Shown piece after piece: positions 10,440 through 22,254 of a stretch of 64,000 bases of DNA. The translations under genes were made by a program, and so were the position numbers. The DNA is from Wyeomyia smithii (taxonomy: Eukaryota > Arthropoda > Insecta > Diptera > Culicidae), in assembly GCF_029784165.1 (NCBI RefSeq), contig NC_073695.1, forward strand, positions 197,681,357 through 197,745,356. The letters are read 5' to 3'. Numbering within the stretch: position 1 is the first letter of the stretch; every line of letters begins with the position of its first letter. The notes beneath the pieces are model-generated. The model saw only the letters and a list, made by a program, of their open reading frames with translations, did no database searches and was not told the DNA's origin.

Positions 10440-11420
10440 TGGGTTCGGTAAATTTCAACCCCTCTTCCTGAGCTATCTTCTTAGGCGTCTGTAAGCAGAT
10501 TTTCTCGCCACCTTGGAAAAAAAAAACGATGGAAATCTGCTTACGAATGCTAGTGAGATGGGCGACAGATGGAAGGAGTACTTTTTTGGACACTGGAATT
10601 GATGTAGGATCCCGGCCGAGAAGACGACCGAGTACCAGCCCCCGAAGATCAAGGAGTTCGTTGCTAGATCGGGAAGCTGAAGAACAACATAGCCACCGGC
10701 AAGGACAGACTGCCGAGCGAGCTTTTCTAGCATGGTAGAGAGGCGCTGGTTAACCGAAGCCAAACGAATCGTAATATAAATGCGTCGTAAACAAAAAAAC
10801 ATGCGTGCGTGAGGCTTCTAGGAGAACAACATCGACGAGCTCGTGTATTCGCGGATACAGATGACCACGGACAATAACACCAGCAAAGAGATCTGGAAAT
10901 GCATCCTGGCTGGAGATGGTGCCTGCTTTCATTTTGAAAGACACTTCGATCGAATCGAGTGCGACGTCGCACGATGTTGGCGCTGTACGAAATTCTGACA
11001 AGACCGGTAGTCCTCTCAAAATTGCGTCAACAACGCTTCTCGCGGTGAACTTGAATACCTTTGGAGTTTTCGAACGGAAGGTGCTTCGGACGGACGACGG
11101 AGAATGGCGAAGGCGCGTAAACTATGAGCTGCAAGCGCTACTTTAAGAGAACCCTATTGCACACCTGGCAAAAGTCAATAGGCTGCGATTGGTCGGTCAC
11201 GTTGTAAGGATGCCGGACGACAATTTTGTGAAGTCACTTCTCTTCAGCAACCCTGCCGGCATCAGAAATAAAAAGGCGAAGTGTGCACGATAGCTCGATA
11301 AGATTGAAGGAAACTTGTGGGTGAAGAGACACCCGGAAAGCTGACGAAACACAGCACAGAACCGAGCAACATGGCGACAACTTCTTGCCACAGCACGAGC
11401 CACCGCGGATCTCCTCTGAT
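10440..11420 (+). pseudogene. Second decayed RTE-like LINE fragment
   Basis: Around 10,545-10,600 there is a remnant ASEMGDRWKEYFFGHWN, and around 10,660-10,740 IGKLKNNIATGKDRLPSELF. These correspond to the linker and the LKNNKAAGKDGIPAELF block at the start of RTE-type reverse transcriptases. Near 10,995-11,030 ILTRPVVL matches the thumb block RPVVLYG. From 11,050 the reading VFERKVLRT, then EWRRRVNYELQALL and NRLRLVGHVVRMPDD follows the known C-terminal order. The palm is missing between these parts, so there is a large internal deletion. It has the orientation and decay of the copy at 3620-8775. Confidence 0.7.
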
Positions 11421-14400
11421 TGGTAAATTAAGCAAGGGGTTTATCAGCTTATCATGCCAGTTATAGAATCAGACTCTAACAACGTAAATGTTTTCTGCTT
11501 TATTGGAAGCCGTGTGTTAATTTACGCTTACGCTCTGAATAAGATTGAAGTTCAAATTCCTTAGTCTGCAGAAATCGAATTGCAAGGAACCCGATCAGTC
11601 AAAAATATCAGAATTGTAGCAAATCTTGATATTTTGTTACGAACTTTTTGTAACAACTTGTGTTCTAAACTTGGTCTCGTTAATAGGCAGAATATCAAGG
11701 TAAGGTTTTTGGCAGAAAAAAATCAGAATAAGTTAGGGTGTACAAAATTTTGCTAATTGAATAACAATGCTTTAAAAAACACATTTTTGGACATTGTATG
11801 ATAACAGAATTTGATATAATTCTGTACTTTTCATCATTCTGGCATATCAAAAATATTACAGGCTTTGTTATTTCTATCAGGTTCAAATATAGTTGTGTTA
11901 CCTACTCATTTGTTATAATCGTTTGATCGGGAAGGACAGGGTTTTGTTGAAAATATACACCAGATTTTTTTTAATGTAATATTTAAAACTGTAAGAGAAA
12001 CCAGCATACATACTCTTCAAACGTGAAGATTACAAAACAATCGAGTTGAATCATTCTAATTATTATCGAAACTTCCAAAACGCTCAAATTTAACAGCTAA
12101 AATGAATAATTTAAGTAAATACGCCGTACGATACAATATGCTTAATCTAGTTAATTTTTGGAAGTCCATTATTTTGAATGGGAATTGCTCTGTAATAAAT
12201 TACGCATTCGTGAGAATTTTTTTCCGCAAAAAATCATCTGTTTTTCCAGAATATTCAAAGTCTCAACTATAATATGTCTATGGGTGCATTTTGACTAAAA
12301 AACTCCACGATTACCAACGCAAGAGGAGGAAGTTTCAAGAGTTTATGTAAGCTTATTCAAAAGCTTATAACTTTTATTATTCTATCACAATACTTCTCGA
12401 ACAGTTGGTGTGTTAAAATTACTAATGATTCATATCAGAACACGTTGTTGGGTGGCGGCAGTTTAATTGATTGAGCAAAATGTCCAAGTTCCGACAAATT
12501 CTCAAAAGTGGAGCAACTTCTCCAATAATTCTCGACAGAGAAAATGGTTGAAACTTTGCGTTCGAGATAGAGGGGGAGGAGATGTGGCTTAACGATAGCG
12601 ACGAGTTTCAGGAAACTCGGAATTTATGTCCCAAACTTTTTTCAATGTTTCCACAGCATGACTCTCAGTTAGCACCGTCGGCAGCTACTCTGCCGGAGGC
12701 CTGTCAGCGGAGATGATTGATTAGGAAATGGCAATCGACAGCAACTGGCCGTCCGAGAAGCGAATAAAGCTGGTTGGTAGCCACCAGTAGCACAGGAGCC
12801 AAATCATTCGCTACAAAGGAGCGAATTCCAGTAGTTATCTTAGTTTGCAGGTTTCGTTTTTTTTTTTCAGAGATACACAAACCCATAAAAACTCATAAAC
12901 AATAGACAAGTGCGGTAGACATATTGAAAGGAAACACTTTTCAATACCCATTTATTGGCCATCTCTTGGATCGATCGGGTGGATTTTTGTTTTGTTTGCT
13001 TTTATTTCTGCTGCCTGCTGCCTGAAGATGGACAGATAGATCGGGTGGATCATCATTGCGACGCAGTGTGGAAAGACAACAAAGTCTCCCAAGGCGAAGC
13101 GCATCCTTCAGTAGCAGAGGAAATCGAAAAGTGTGAGGAGATTGCCTCAAGGGTGAGAAAAAGCAGTCGGAAAGTGTCTGGAGTATTCATTCGCTGGAAG
13201 ATGCTTTATTATTTCATTTACCTTCCGTATGAATGATTACTTCCCTCGGGGCACTTGGCAGGGCGAAACAGACCGGTATTATTTTGCTCAAGCCCGGCGA
13301 CCGAAGACGACTGAAAACTTGCTAAAAGTTGACAGCGGCGAGGTGCCACCAGTGTTGATTCTGTTGTTATAATGGCAGGGCGAATTCGTCGAAATTTGGA
13401 TTTGATTTGACATCTATATGAAGTTTTAAGATGGGTATTTGACAAACAGTTCTGCTTCTGCTGCTGTTCGGGGAAATTTCGTGCCACAGCGTACACTGAC
13501 GGAATGAGAAGTTTTCTGACTGCGAGGCAAAAACCTATTCCATGTAAGTTCGGAATTGACTTGTACAGTTTTTCGGTTTAGGTTTAAAATTCTCCCTCGA
13601 GCCTTGATGTTAACCTTTTTTTTTTTCTAACTAATCTACAGTGAACACTTAAACTTTGATTTCAATTTCAATTTCGTAGAATACGTTTACGATTGCAAAG
13701 ATGTTCTTGTATTTCAAAATTATCTAACGTAAATGATAACAGATTCAGAGCAGCATTCTTGATCACGTTGGAAGCGATCAAATTAGACTTAGATTGGTAG
13801 AACAGTCAGCGTTCAAGAAAGTGATTCGAGAAGTGCGATGGAATTATAGAAAAAGTTTCGCTGAAACTTTCAAAAGTTTTTTGAACATGTATTACGATAT
13901 GTTTTTTTTTTACTTCTAAGTCCGGAGATACCGTTGGTAATCGGTGTTTAACATCCAGTTTGCGTAGACTAAGTTAGATTTAGTTTCCGTTTTTACTTTT
14001 TTTGTTAGGACTTTTGAATATGGACATGTGTGGATGCGTTATTAACCCCGATCCTGTCGAGGGTAAACTGTTACAAGAATGAGTTAGGATGGGGGAAAAT
14101 TTTCGAGAACAAAGAAGAAACAAAAATTTGAGCAAGCAACATAAAATTTTATTTGTTCTAACACCGAAACATTATTTTAAATATAAGTATGTAATTTAGA
14201 ATTTATACGAAAAGTTTTGACCTTTAATTAGAACGATTTTTGTGCTTCGAGAATCGATTTAATAAGATCGTTTTTTGCGTACTGCCAAAATTTATATTTA
14301 ATTTTACTTTAAAATAATAAATTAAAATGAAACCAATTTTATGATCAAAAGAAGCTCCCTTAATTTGCATTCATCTCAGGCATAGTAAATTTAGTGTTGA

Positions 14401-15955
14401 GAATGTGAAAAATCAGTTGTGAATTCCGCATCAAACCGTGCCAGCAGTTGACCTCTATTTGTTTACGACCGGTCCCGATTGCTGGGCCAATAAACGCATT
14501 ATTTCAGCTAATACTTTTGTCTTTGCTGGCTAAATCCTTGAGCTTTGCAATGGGTAGTGAAGCAACAGCAGCAGTATTTCCTTAGCTCAATCCCCAAGTG
14601 CAGTCAATATGCATACCTACACACTGCAACTCCTCCTCACGCAGCGGGGCTTCCGAAAACCCGGTTGCCGAAGATGTCGAAAGCGAACGGCCGGAGAGTT
14701 GTAAAACTTCCAGTCCCGAATCTCCGCTAAAATCCTGGAAGCCGGTCGGTTTTCCGCCTCTCGGCAGCTTTATGATGCCCCGTAAAGTGATCAAGTGATG
14801 ATGGTAGCAGAATTCAACTCTAAATTGAACGTTTATAAAATCGTAATAAAGGAATAAAGCTGCGGTTGCGTGCCACTTTGTTGGTGATGATCAGCGCTCG
14901 CTCGGAGGAAAGTGTCATCCTCGGCATTTAGTGGCTGTTATGATTTTATTGGTCGAAGTTAAGGAGAGGAAACTTTCTTGCCGATTAGCGCCAGAAGGTT
15001 TGAGAGAAAGCATGGGGACACGCGACGTTTGTTATTGGAGGGAGAGCTTTTTTTGTTTATAGCTGATTAAAGGTTCAAAAACAATTGAAGTTTTAGTGGA
15101 TATTGTAAAGAATACTTTGTAGGTTTCTCATTTGTCAAATTTATCTTTAACCCAATAAAGTTGTGGAACGAGAATATTTCTATTATCGTGGAATGTAACG
15201 TAACACGTCACTCCCACGCAGTGTTCACAGTTCGGCGTGAGTCATCTTGGGCGGCATTCGGTTGGAATCACGCTGTCAGAGAAGCGAGAATAAAAGAGCG
15301 CATCGCAATGCCGCCAGTTATTAATTCTCGAAATCATCCATATTAAGGCTCAAATCCGACAGAAACATACAGCTCAATATGTCTTAATTTTAATCATCTC
15401 GACATCTCAGTAAGTCCCACCAACTCCTATACTGCATGCTGGCTTCGGCTGCTGCCCTCCTGTCGGCATTCGTCTGATGAAGGCTCTCTCAATGACGGAA
15501 CGAACCAAATCGCGCGGACAGAGCCGCTGCTGCCTGGTTATGAACGGAACGAGAACAGAGAGCTGCGCAATAAAACAAAAATTTAAGCGCATATTGCATG
15601 GATATCAGAGTGCCAAAATATGTGTGTAAAGTGTTGTACCGCCCCATTATTTCAGGGCACAATTCTCTAAATTATGGGTTTCAGAACATGCCCTCCTACG
15701 TGTTGATTCAACAAAGTGCTGATGGCGTACTTTTTCCCAACCATCGATGCTGAATAGTGCTGCATGCTTTTAGCTGTCAGATTCGTGCGAACTTTTGAAA
15801 TCTACTTCTGAACTGCAGACCTACAATTGTCCTGGTAAGTCGATGATATGTACATGTGGAAGTCCGATCTTCAGCCATTTAATATTTATTCATCTATGTA
15901 TTTCGTCAAGCGAAGGAAGACAATGTACAGTATTCCAATACTGTGTTTATTAACA
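11421..15955. other. Unassigned AT-rich DNA
   Basis: No gene or named repeat could be supported in this 4.5 kb. Short ORFs at 12,955-13,236, 14,545-14,798 and 15,161-15,346 show no recognisable domain, and ORFs of this length occur by chance. The stretch is the most likely place for undetected old repeats or regulatory DNA. Confidence 0.5.
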
Positions 15956-15958
15956 ATG

Positions 15959-17889
15959 TTTTTGCCTTTCTCCTAGAAAGGTATAGCAATCACTTGCAAA
16001 ACCGAAAGTATAAAAGTGCTCCAAAGGGCCGAATGGCATATATCACTCGACTCAGCTCGACGAGCTGAGCATTTTCTGTATGTATGTGTGTGTGTATGTG
16101 TGTGTATGTGCAGATTTTTATTCTCACTCACTTTTCTCAGAGATGGCTGGACCGATTTTCATAAAATTATTTGCAAATGAAAGGTCTAATTGCCCCATAA
16201 GACCCTATCAAATTTCATTGTAATCGGATTCTTAGTTTAGAGGTTATGTATCAAAATGTGAAAATCATAAAACATCATTATCTCACAAACCACACAACCG
16301 ATTTGAACAAAATTGGTTTCAAATGAACGGACTTCCCAAAAAACCCTTAATTTTTGAATTTTATGAAGATTGAACTTGTGATTCAAAAGTTATGAAAAGA
16401 AACGTATTCTGAAGACTGTTTAATCTCACTCATGTTTCTCAGAGATGGCTGGACCGATTTTCATAAAATTAGTGTCAAATGGAAGGTCTAGTTGCCCCAT
16501 CAGATTCTATTGTTTTGTTTTGCAATCGGACTATTACTTTTTCTGTTATGTTCAAAAATGTGAAATCCAGCTATGAAAAGGAACATATTCCGAAGACTAC
16601 TTGGACTCACTCACTTTTCTCAGAGATGGCTGGCCCGATTTCCCCAAAATTAGTGTCAAATAAAAAGTCTAGCTGCTTCATAACACCCTATTGAATTTTA
16701 CTGCAATCGGACTGTAACTTCGTCTGTAATCTCAGAAACTACAAAATCGATTTGATCAATATTATTATCAGATGAGCGGGCCAGTTAAGGGTTAACTGAT
16801 GAATTATGATTGAACACGTGGTTTCAAATTTTGGCTGCCCTACACGTTCCCATTTTATTCGATTTTAATCGAACTTAAGCAACCGTTATGTATTAAATTG
16901 TTAATAAAACAGCGAAAGTCTATTATCTCAAAGATTACATGACTTATTTGAACATAACTAGTGTCATACGAACGAGTCATCTCTAAAACTTACAAATAAC
17001 AAACTTCATAACAATTTGATATGTGGCTCAAAAGTTATGGAAAGAAAAGAAATTCAAAAACTATTCAAAACTATACCTGCTTTGATCGTTATATGTGGCC
17101 ACAACATAATTTATATGTGGTATCGTACTACTTGAACGTTTCAAATTCATTGATTCCTTGCGATGTGTTTAAAATCTGCAAATGCACGACGAATCGGCCA
17201 TAAGATATGATCAAAGTCAAATAAAAAATCGTTTGAAATGATTGGTTTTATCGAAATGACAACATTCATGTTTTCATGTTTTCCAGTTCGAGCTCTAGGA
17301 CAAAACTTGGATTTTGAATGATGAAAGTGCTATGAAAGAAGGATTACTATTTTAAACATAGTTGCATTCAAACCAAAAGAATCAGTTCAGAAGTTTATTA
17401 AATTATTATTTACAAAGACATTTCGAGTTTGACCTTTATATCATTTGTATCTATCGAGGTGCTATTACCTGCAATATAATCTGTATAAATGAATGCATCA
17501 AGATTTTAGTTTTTAACATTTTTGATTTTCTCGTCATTATCGGTTTATCGATATCTGAATACCGTTACTCTTCGTACTTCGTTAGCGTACGCTTCAACGT
17601 TACAAATCATTGTAATGCTATGTTTCAGAAACATTTATTTTAGTTTTCGAAATTTCGCGAAATTTCGCGAAACTTAGAGCCCAATTTCGTTTCGTATCGA
17701 GAACTCGAAATCCACCTTGATTTCGTTTCGACTAATTTGGCGAAACCGAAATTAAGGGTTAGTTTCGTTTCGTTTCGTTTCGTTTCGACACCAGAAAAGC
17801 CAGTTTCGCACACCCCTAGTTTGAATTGTTCAAAATTTTTAAATTAACCACAAAATAGGCGGGACGAAGTTTGCCGGGTCAGCTAGTAG
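15959..17889 (+). repeat. Common mosquito dispersed repeat with internal tandem units
   Basis: The repeat begins TTTTTGCCTTTCTCCTAGAA and soon has a TG-rich microsatellite (16,078-16,111). A block starting CTCACTCACTTTTCTCAGAG and continuing ATGGCTGGACCGATTTTCAT recurs near 16,122, 16,423 and 16,604. After 17,100 the sequence shares its last part with the Helitron-like family at 45,015-46,539, including the terminal GACGAAGTTTGCCGGGTCAG and CTAG. From memory, the left portion is very abundant in Aedes genomes. It has no coding capacity. Whether it is one element or two fused ones is unclear. Confidence 0.75.
17643..17815. repeat. TTTCG-rich low-complexity block
   Basis: The block is built from repeats of TTTCG and CGAAA, including TTTCGTTTCGTTTCGTTTCG, and sits inside the dispersed repeat just before its shared 3' end. 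It may be a separate insertion, since CACACCCCTAG at its right edge resembles an element terminus, but I see no matching left end. Confidence 0.5.
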
Positions 17890-18130
17890 TTATATATTTT
17901 GCGTCGAAATACTTTTATATTATAAAATCATATCATTAGGGACATTCACATATTACGTAACGCTAAATTATACCAATTTTGAACACCTTCCACCCCTAAA
18001 TACCGCAATTTTGCATGGGGCCTCGCGCAATGGAGCTCTTCGTTGAATATCCCCTTCTCCTTAGTACGTTTCGTAATAAATGAACGACCTCTCATATTCG
18101 TTAGAGGTTTTGAAACTGCCATTCAGTGAT
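17890..18130. other. Short spacer with a MITE-like phrase
   Basis: Near 17,938 the text GGGACATTCACATATTACGT resembles the outer end of small inverted-repeat elements common in mosquitoes, but no matching opposite end was found. Nothing else is recognised. Confidence 0.4.
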
Positions 18131-18142
18131 TATATCTTTAAT
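18131..18142. repeat. Target-site duplication of Penelope-like element (left)
   Basis: TATATCTTTAAT here is repeated exactly at 19,243-19,254, bracketing the Penelope-like fragment. Confidence 0.85.
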
Positions 18143-18212
18143 GCAAAGGTTGGTCTGTCTTTTGGCTTTCTCAGTCTTTATGGAGGAAAAACACGACAAT
18201 TTAGCAAAAATT

Positions 18213-18841
18213 CGAATCATTGTACTCCGGTGAACACAGAAACTACCCATCGATCACTGCCATTCATCCCGAAATTGACCACAGCCATAGTGAAACACCT
18301 GCAAGCCGATTTTCCGCACCTAAAAATTACACAAAAACCAATTAAAACAGTATCTAACATAGTCAAAACCATGAAAGATCCCATCGAACCGCTGCTGCAA
18401 CCAAATGTTGTTTATAGTTTGCCCTGCAATGACTGCCATATGCGATATATAGGCATGACACGCAACCAACTGAAAACCCGACTGTACGGACATAAATCCA
18501 ACATCAATCAATACAAACGGTTGATAGAGGATGGTGCTAACAGTCGTGATAATTCAATGGTTAACCTCGGCGGCAAAACAGCCATGATGGAACACATCAT
18601 CAAACACCAACACATGTTCGACCTCACCAAGGTAGAAATAATAGACAGAAGCAGGCACACATGGGCACTACCAATGCTAGAAATGTGTCATATCGCCAAT
18701 ACAGACAACACAGTTAACCATCGAACTGATATCGATGGCATCAACACTGCTTACGCTGGAATCCTACACACGATCAAAAACTACACCCGCCGCAGAAGCA
18801 ATACTCAACACCAACAAACCACCCCTAGTAGCTCACCGTAA
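18213..18841 (+). pseudogene. Penelope-like C-terminal GIY-YIG endonuclease
   Basis: The open frame extends upstream to 18,080, but the first part is flanking DNA and the inverted terminal piece, so the real coding sequence starts near 18,213. It encodes a linker (SLPFIPKLTTAIVKHLQADF) followed by the GIY-YIG core: VVYSLPCNDC, then MRYIGMTRNQLKTRLYGHKS. The paired cysteines before the YIG are typical of animal Penelope-like proteins. Downstream, AMMEHIIKHQHMFDLTKVEI matches the usual helix region ending in an acidic residue. The nuclease would nick DNA for target-primed reverse transcription. The reverse transcriptase domain is absent, so the copy is dead on its own although this frame has no internal stop. 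Confidence 0.88.
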
Positions 18842-19106
18842 CGATCAATACCCGCCCAATCTGAGCACCATTTCAAATCAAACGTTAATGCACTATACAG
18901 CCAATTTTCAAGTGACTAAAGTTCGCAGTTTCCCGATGAATAAAACTAGAAAAAGTTCATCGCAACCGAAGCAAAGACCAAACTACCGCAATACAAGACT
19001 TCCGACCGTTGGAAACCAACGTTTAAGACTAATACGACAGAACTAAAGTGAGTGACTATTTATGTTTTAAACTCTATTATTAACTTTTTACGTTAAATAC
19101 AGATTC

Positions 19107-19143
19107 CCTTGAAAAAGGCCACCAAAACGGCCGAAACGTCGGG
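19107..19143 (+). ncRNA. Degenerate hammerhead-ribozyme-like motif
   Basis: The order is CCTTGAAAA, a stem GGCC-ACCAAAAC-GGCC, then GAAAC and GTC. In a type-I hammerhead the core is CUGAUGA, stem II, GAAA and a cleavage-site triplet, so stem II and GAAA fit and the first box is mutated. Penelope-like elements are known to carry hammerheads in their terminal repeats. With the changed first box it is probably inactive. Confidence 0.5.
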
Positions 19144-19254
19144 CAATTTTGCTAAATTGTCGTGTTTTTCCTCCATAAAGACTGAGAAAGCCAAAAGACA
19201 GACCAACCTTTGCATTACCAGTACCAGTCGTTAACATAAAAATATATCTTTAAT

Positions 19255-20110
19255 CGTACTTCATTGCAGCAACTGCGTGAAGCGAACCATTACAATCGGA
19301 TTGGTGAAGCATTAAAAACTTTTTGTATTGATTTAATGTTATTTTTAGTATTATTATTATTATTTTCTATGAAACAGTTCAGCACTAGTGATCTGAATGC
19401 ACTATGACGATGAATTTTATCAAATACGGTCGGTAGATTTCCTGTTGATCGAATAGCAATTCTTATGAGTTTCGATGAAAGTGCAAAGTTTTTGGGCGCA
19501 CTTAAAATTGATTCAAGCTACGGCAAAAATATCGCCTAAGAAGTTCATAATACGCTAGTGGATTGAAATACTTCGGAAAAGTTTCGAAAACTATCCAATA
19601 TTACTTGTCCTCTTCATTTCTATGAACTTTTATGCAAAATATATTACATGGCAAGAGCAACGGATATTAGACACTTGCCTTTAACCGTTTTATGAGAGCA
19701 TCAAACGAAATCAACTCATTCACAGCCAATCAACTTACTCACAGCTTCAATGATCCAAAAGTTCTGATCATTGATCATAAATTGCATTCAATACATGTCC
19801 ATGTTGGTAGAAAAACTTCATTTCCAGGTGTTTTTCGGATGTACGAGTGCTGTCAATGTACTAATCAAGTCATGAATTCTCTACGTGATTCTTTCGCTTA
19901 TGCCGAAATTGATAGTCGTCTCAGACGCTGTAACTGAAAAGATGGAGAATCGCTTGTGGTATTTAGGCCCAGAATAAGTTGGATTGGCCTAATATCCCGT
20001 TTGAAATTAAACAAAAAATGATCAGGCGATTAAAAGCGAATGGTCCTTAAGGTGAAACAGTATTGAAACCACAAACAGCCAATTTCGAATCACCACTTCG
20101 AATTTTTAAA
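19255..20110. other. Unassigned AT-rich DNA
   Basis: One 81-codon ORF at 19,692-19,937 has no recognisable domain. Nothing else is supported. Confidence 0.5.
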
Positions 20111-20114
20111 AGCA

Positions 20115-20231
20115 CAAGACTCGGAAATAGATAATGCATTCCCTGTGAAAACGCTATTTTATGTTTGCTTCACCGCAGCAAACATGAAATAGCGTTTTCA
20201 CGGGTGACGCATTAACTGTTACCGAGTCTTG
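20115..20231. repeat. 117-bp hairpin (MITE-like)
   Basis: CAAGACTCGG at the left pairs with CCGAGTCTTG at the right, and the arms stay complementary almost to the centre: TGTGAAAACGCTATTT against AAATAGCGTTTTCACG, then TGTTTGCT against AGCAAACA, with a loop near TCACCGC. No clear target duplication is visible. It is either a fold-back MITE or a very stable cruciform or hairpin-RNA source. Confidence 0.8.
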
Positions 20232-20439
20232 GCCGCAACTTCCGTTCTGAGCGCCGTAAAAACCTCCCCCATAGGTTTACGATTAACACCGATTATTTTA
20301 TTGTCGTTCGCGAACCCTAAAAGCATGTAAGACTTCGTGACGATAATACATACCTGACCTACGCATAGCACCGTCCACGGCTAGTCGCACGTATTAATTC
20401 AACCAGCTTTGTTGAAAAACCATTGACGCGTTGATTGAC

Positions 20440-21290
20440 GCGTTTCATTGAATCGTATGCTGCCTTGAAGTTCTACTTTCCAACCAGTCCGTAAGTTGTT
20501 TCTTCCAGACATCACCCTTAGGTTAATCTGGTGAATTGCACCATGTAGCCGCTAGCTCCCGAGTATGAAAATTTCGGCTGGGAAGCTGTCCTTTCCAGCA
20601 ACCATTTTTAGCGACGGAGATGTCTTTTTTTGGCAGCTTCGGCTTCCCAGTATTTCTCCCTCATCTGAAGCGTCAGTTGATTTGCTGCTACTAACGTCTA
20701 AACGTAAGTCGCTTCTTGACTTTTGTCACCTCAAGACAATTAGTATCGAACCGCTTACAACACATGGTTCCCACTGTCGCTTGCAGACCTTCCCATCGGG
20801 GTATCTCCAGGTGTGCTTCCAACTGTTCAGACGTGCAAAATGTGTACTACAGATGGTAGAGTGGAGGCTTTCCCTACCAAAATCGGAACGAAAGAATCCC
20901 TCCTGTCATACTTGTGGGTTCATATCTCCTAACTATCTAACTAACTATCTTTTCTCAGGGAGCTCACAGAACTCCTCCTTAAAGTCGTCTGTTTTATCGT
21001 TAGTCGGCGTGTACACGATGATAAGGCTGTAATTGAAAAATGTGCCCTTGATCCTCGATATGCATTGACGGCCAGTAATGGACTTCCACTTAATGACACG
21101 CTTTTATGTGCAAATTCATTTTGGTGTGACAGTTGCTTAAACGGTGAGCTCCATGTCGCCTCTCTCATGTACAGGCTCTCATAGGTCTAGCACCCAAAAT
21201 CGCCCGGAAATCACGTTCTCAGGTTTTTGCCAAACACACTTCTAATCTAATAGCGAATTTCTTTATTTCCCGAGCCCATCTGGGGTCATT
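20440..21290 (-). pseudogene. Third decayed RTE-like LINE (endonuclease and start of RT)
   Basis: On the minus strand, frames around 20,980-21,080 give IKWKSITGRQCISRIKGTFF, then NYSLIIVYTPTNDKTDDFKE, matching the endonuclease block RIKGRFFNYSLINAHAPTEDKPDDEK of RTE-type LINEs. Lower down, near 20,800, HTWRYPDG matches the TWxSPDG block near the endonuclease end. Near 20,480-20,610 VAGKDSFPAEIFILGS, then HGAIHQINLRVMS matches the reverse-transcriptase start. Stops, frameshifts and deletions make it non-functional. It is the reverse-orientation relative of the copies at 3620-8775 and 10,440-11,420. Confidence 0.7.
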
Positions 21291-21691
21291 TAGCACCTCT
21301 TTCTTGCATCGTAAATCGCAATATCGTTTATCTATTCCCGCGTAGATTTCCTCTGAACAAGTAAAATGAAGCAATTCGTTATAAGAAAGCAGCATTTGGG
21401 TCAGTGGCGACAGCTTAGCAGTGCAAATGATATGAAAGTACGTTCGTATTGTGCAAAGTTTGCGTCTTCTTACTGACCTATAAGGCTGTGTATGGCCCCC
21501 GTAGAAAACTATAGTGACACATGTGTGTTGAAAAGTTAACTCGAACCTATGATTTCTATGTGACTCATAGCCAAAACTACTCGTCTTATTATCTGCAGTC
21601 CTTATCTTGTTTTACGTGGACAATCTACTTTAATTACTTGCTGATTTATGAACAAAACTACAATTCACAAATATCCTTATTATCATTCAAC
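21291..21691. other. Unassigned spacer
   Basis: No ORF or repeat recognised. Confidence 0.5.
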
Positions 21692-21705
21692 TAGTTTGGA
21701 ATTGT

Positions 21706-21920
21706 TCTCCCAGATGGTCTCGAGGTACGATGCTGGACTAAGAAGCCAGTCGTCATAGTTTCGAGTCTCGGCTCGGGAGAGACTGTTAGTGTCAGTAGGA
21801 TCGTAGCGCTAGCCCTGCAATTTTCCTGTACACTAAACGAAGGCTGCGAAGTCTGTGTATAAATAAACAGAAGGTCAAGTTCCGAACCCGGAATGTAGCA
21901 CCAAGGCTTGGCTTGGCTCT
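21706..21920 (+). mobile_element. tRNA-derived SINE, copy 1
   Basis: A 215-bp element bracketed by a perfect 14-bp target duplication, TAGTTTGGAATTGT (21,692-21,705 and 21,921-21,934). The head is tRNA-like, with an A-box-like TGGTCTCGAGG and a B-box-like GTTTCGAGTC, as needed for RNA polymerase III. The body continues to a tail of GGCTT repeats. A second copy with a better B box (GGTTCGAGTC) and a GCTTT tail is at 37,122-37,341 in the other orientation. SINEs use LINE proteins for movement. Confidence 0.92.
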
Positions 21921-21934
21921 TAGTTTGGAATTGT

Positions 21935-22250
21935 AAGCCATGAACTTTGACACAAATTGGTGGGAAAATTGGTGACCCTGAAACTCCTTAATAATTTCAT
22001 AAACTCATCTTCTAAAAAAAGTAATTTTTATTCTGGGTTTTTGTTATTATATACAGCCAACATTTATTATTATTTCTCACGAAATATTCGGACATTTTTC
22101 CGAAGAAGCTAATTTTTAGCATACAATACAGTTAAGTTACAATTGTGATAGAACGCTACCCGGACAAGGGCGAGAAGATATGTTTTAGCCCGCAAACATA
22201 TTCCGTTCTGACATGAAATCATAAATAGAAGATTCTGTTCCGGTTGGACT
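21935..22250. other. Unassigned spacer
   Basis: No feature recognised between the SINE duplication and the TTAA element. Confidence 0.5.
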
Positions 22251-22254
22251 TTAA

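Larger units (their letters stand above)
18143..19242 (+). mobile_element. Penelope-like element fragment with inverted ends
   Basis: A 1.1-kb insertion bracketed by a 12-bp target duplication. It starts with a 70-base segment (18,143-18,212) whose reverse complement lies near the other end (19,145-19,213). Between them is the C-terminal part of a Penelope-like protein with a GIY-YIG domain. The inverted piece directly abuts coding sequence, an arrangement known for 5'-truncated Penelope-like copies, which often carry an inverted part of their terminal repeat. A hammerhead-like motif precedes the right arm. Confidence 0.87.

Noticed and set aside
18080..18212. N-terminal 44 codons of the Penelope-like frame
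   Set aside because: These lie in flanking DNA, the target duplication and the inverted terminal piece, so the open frame there is accidental.
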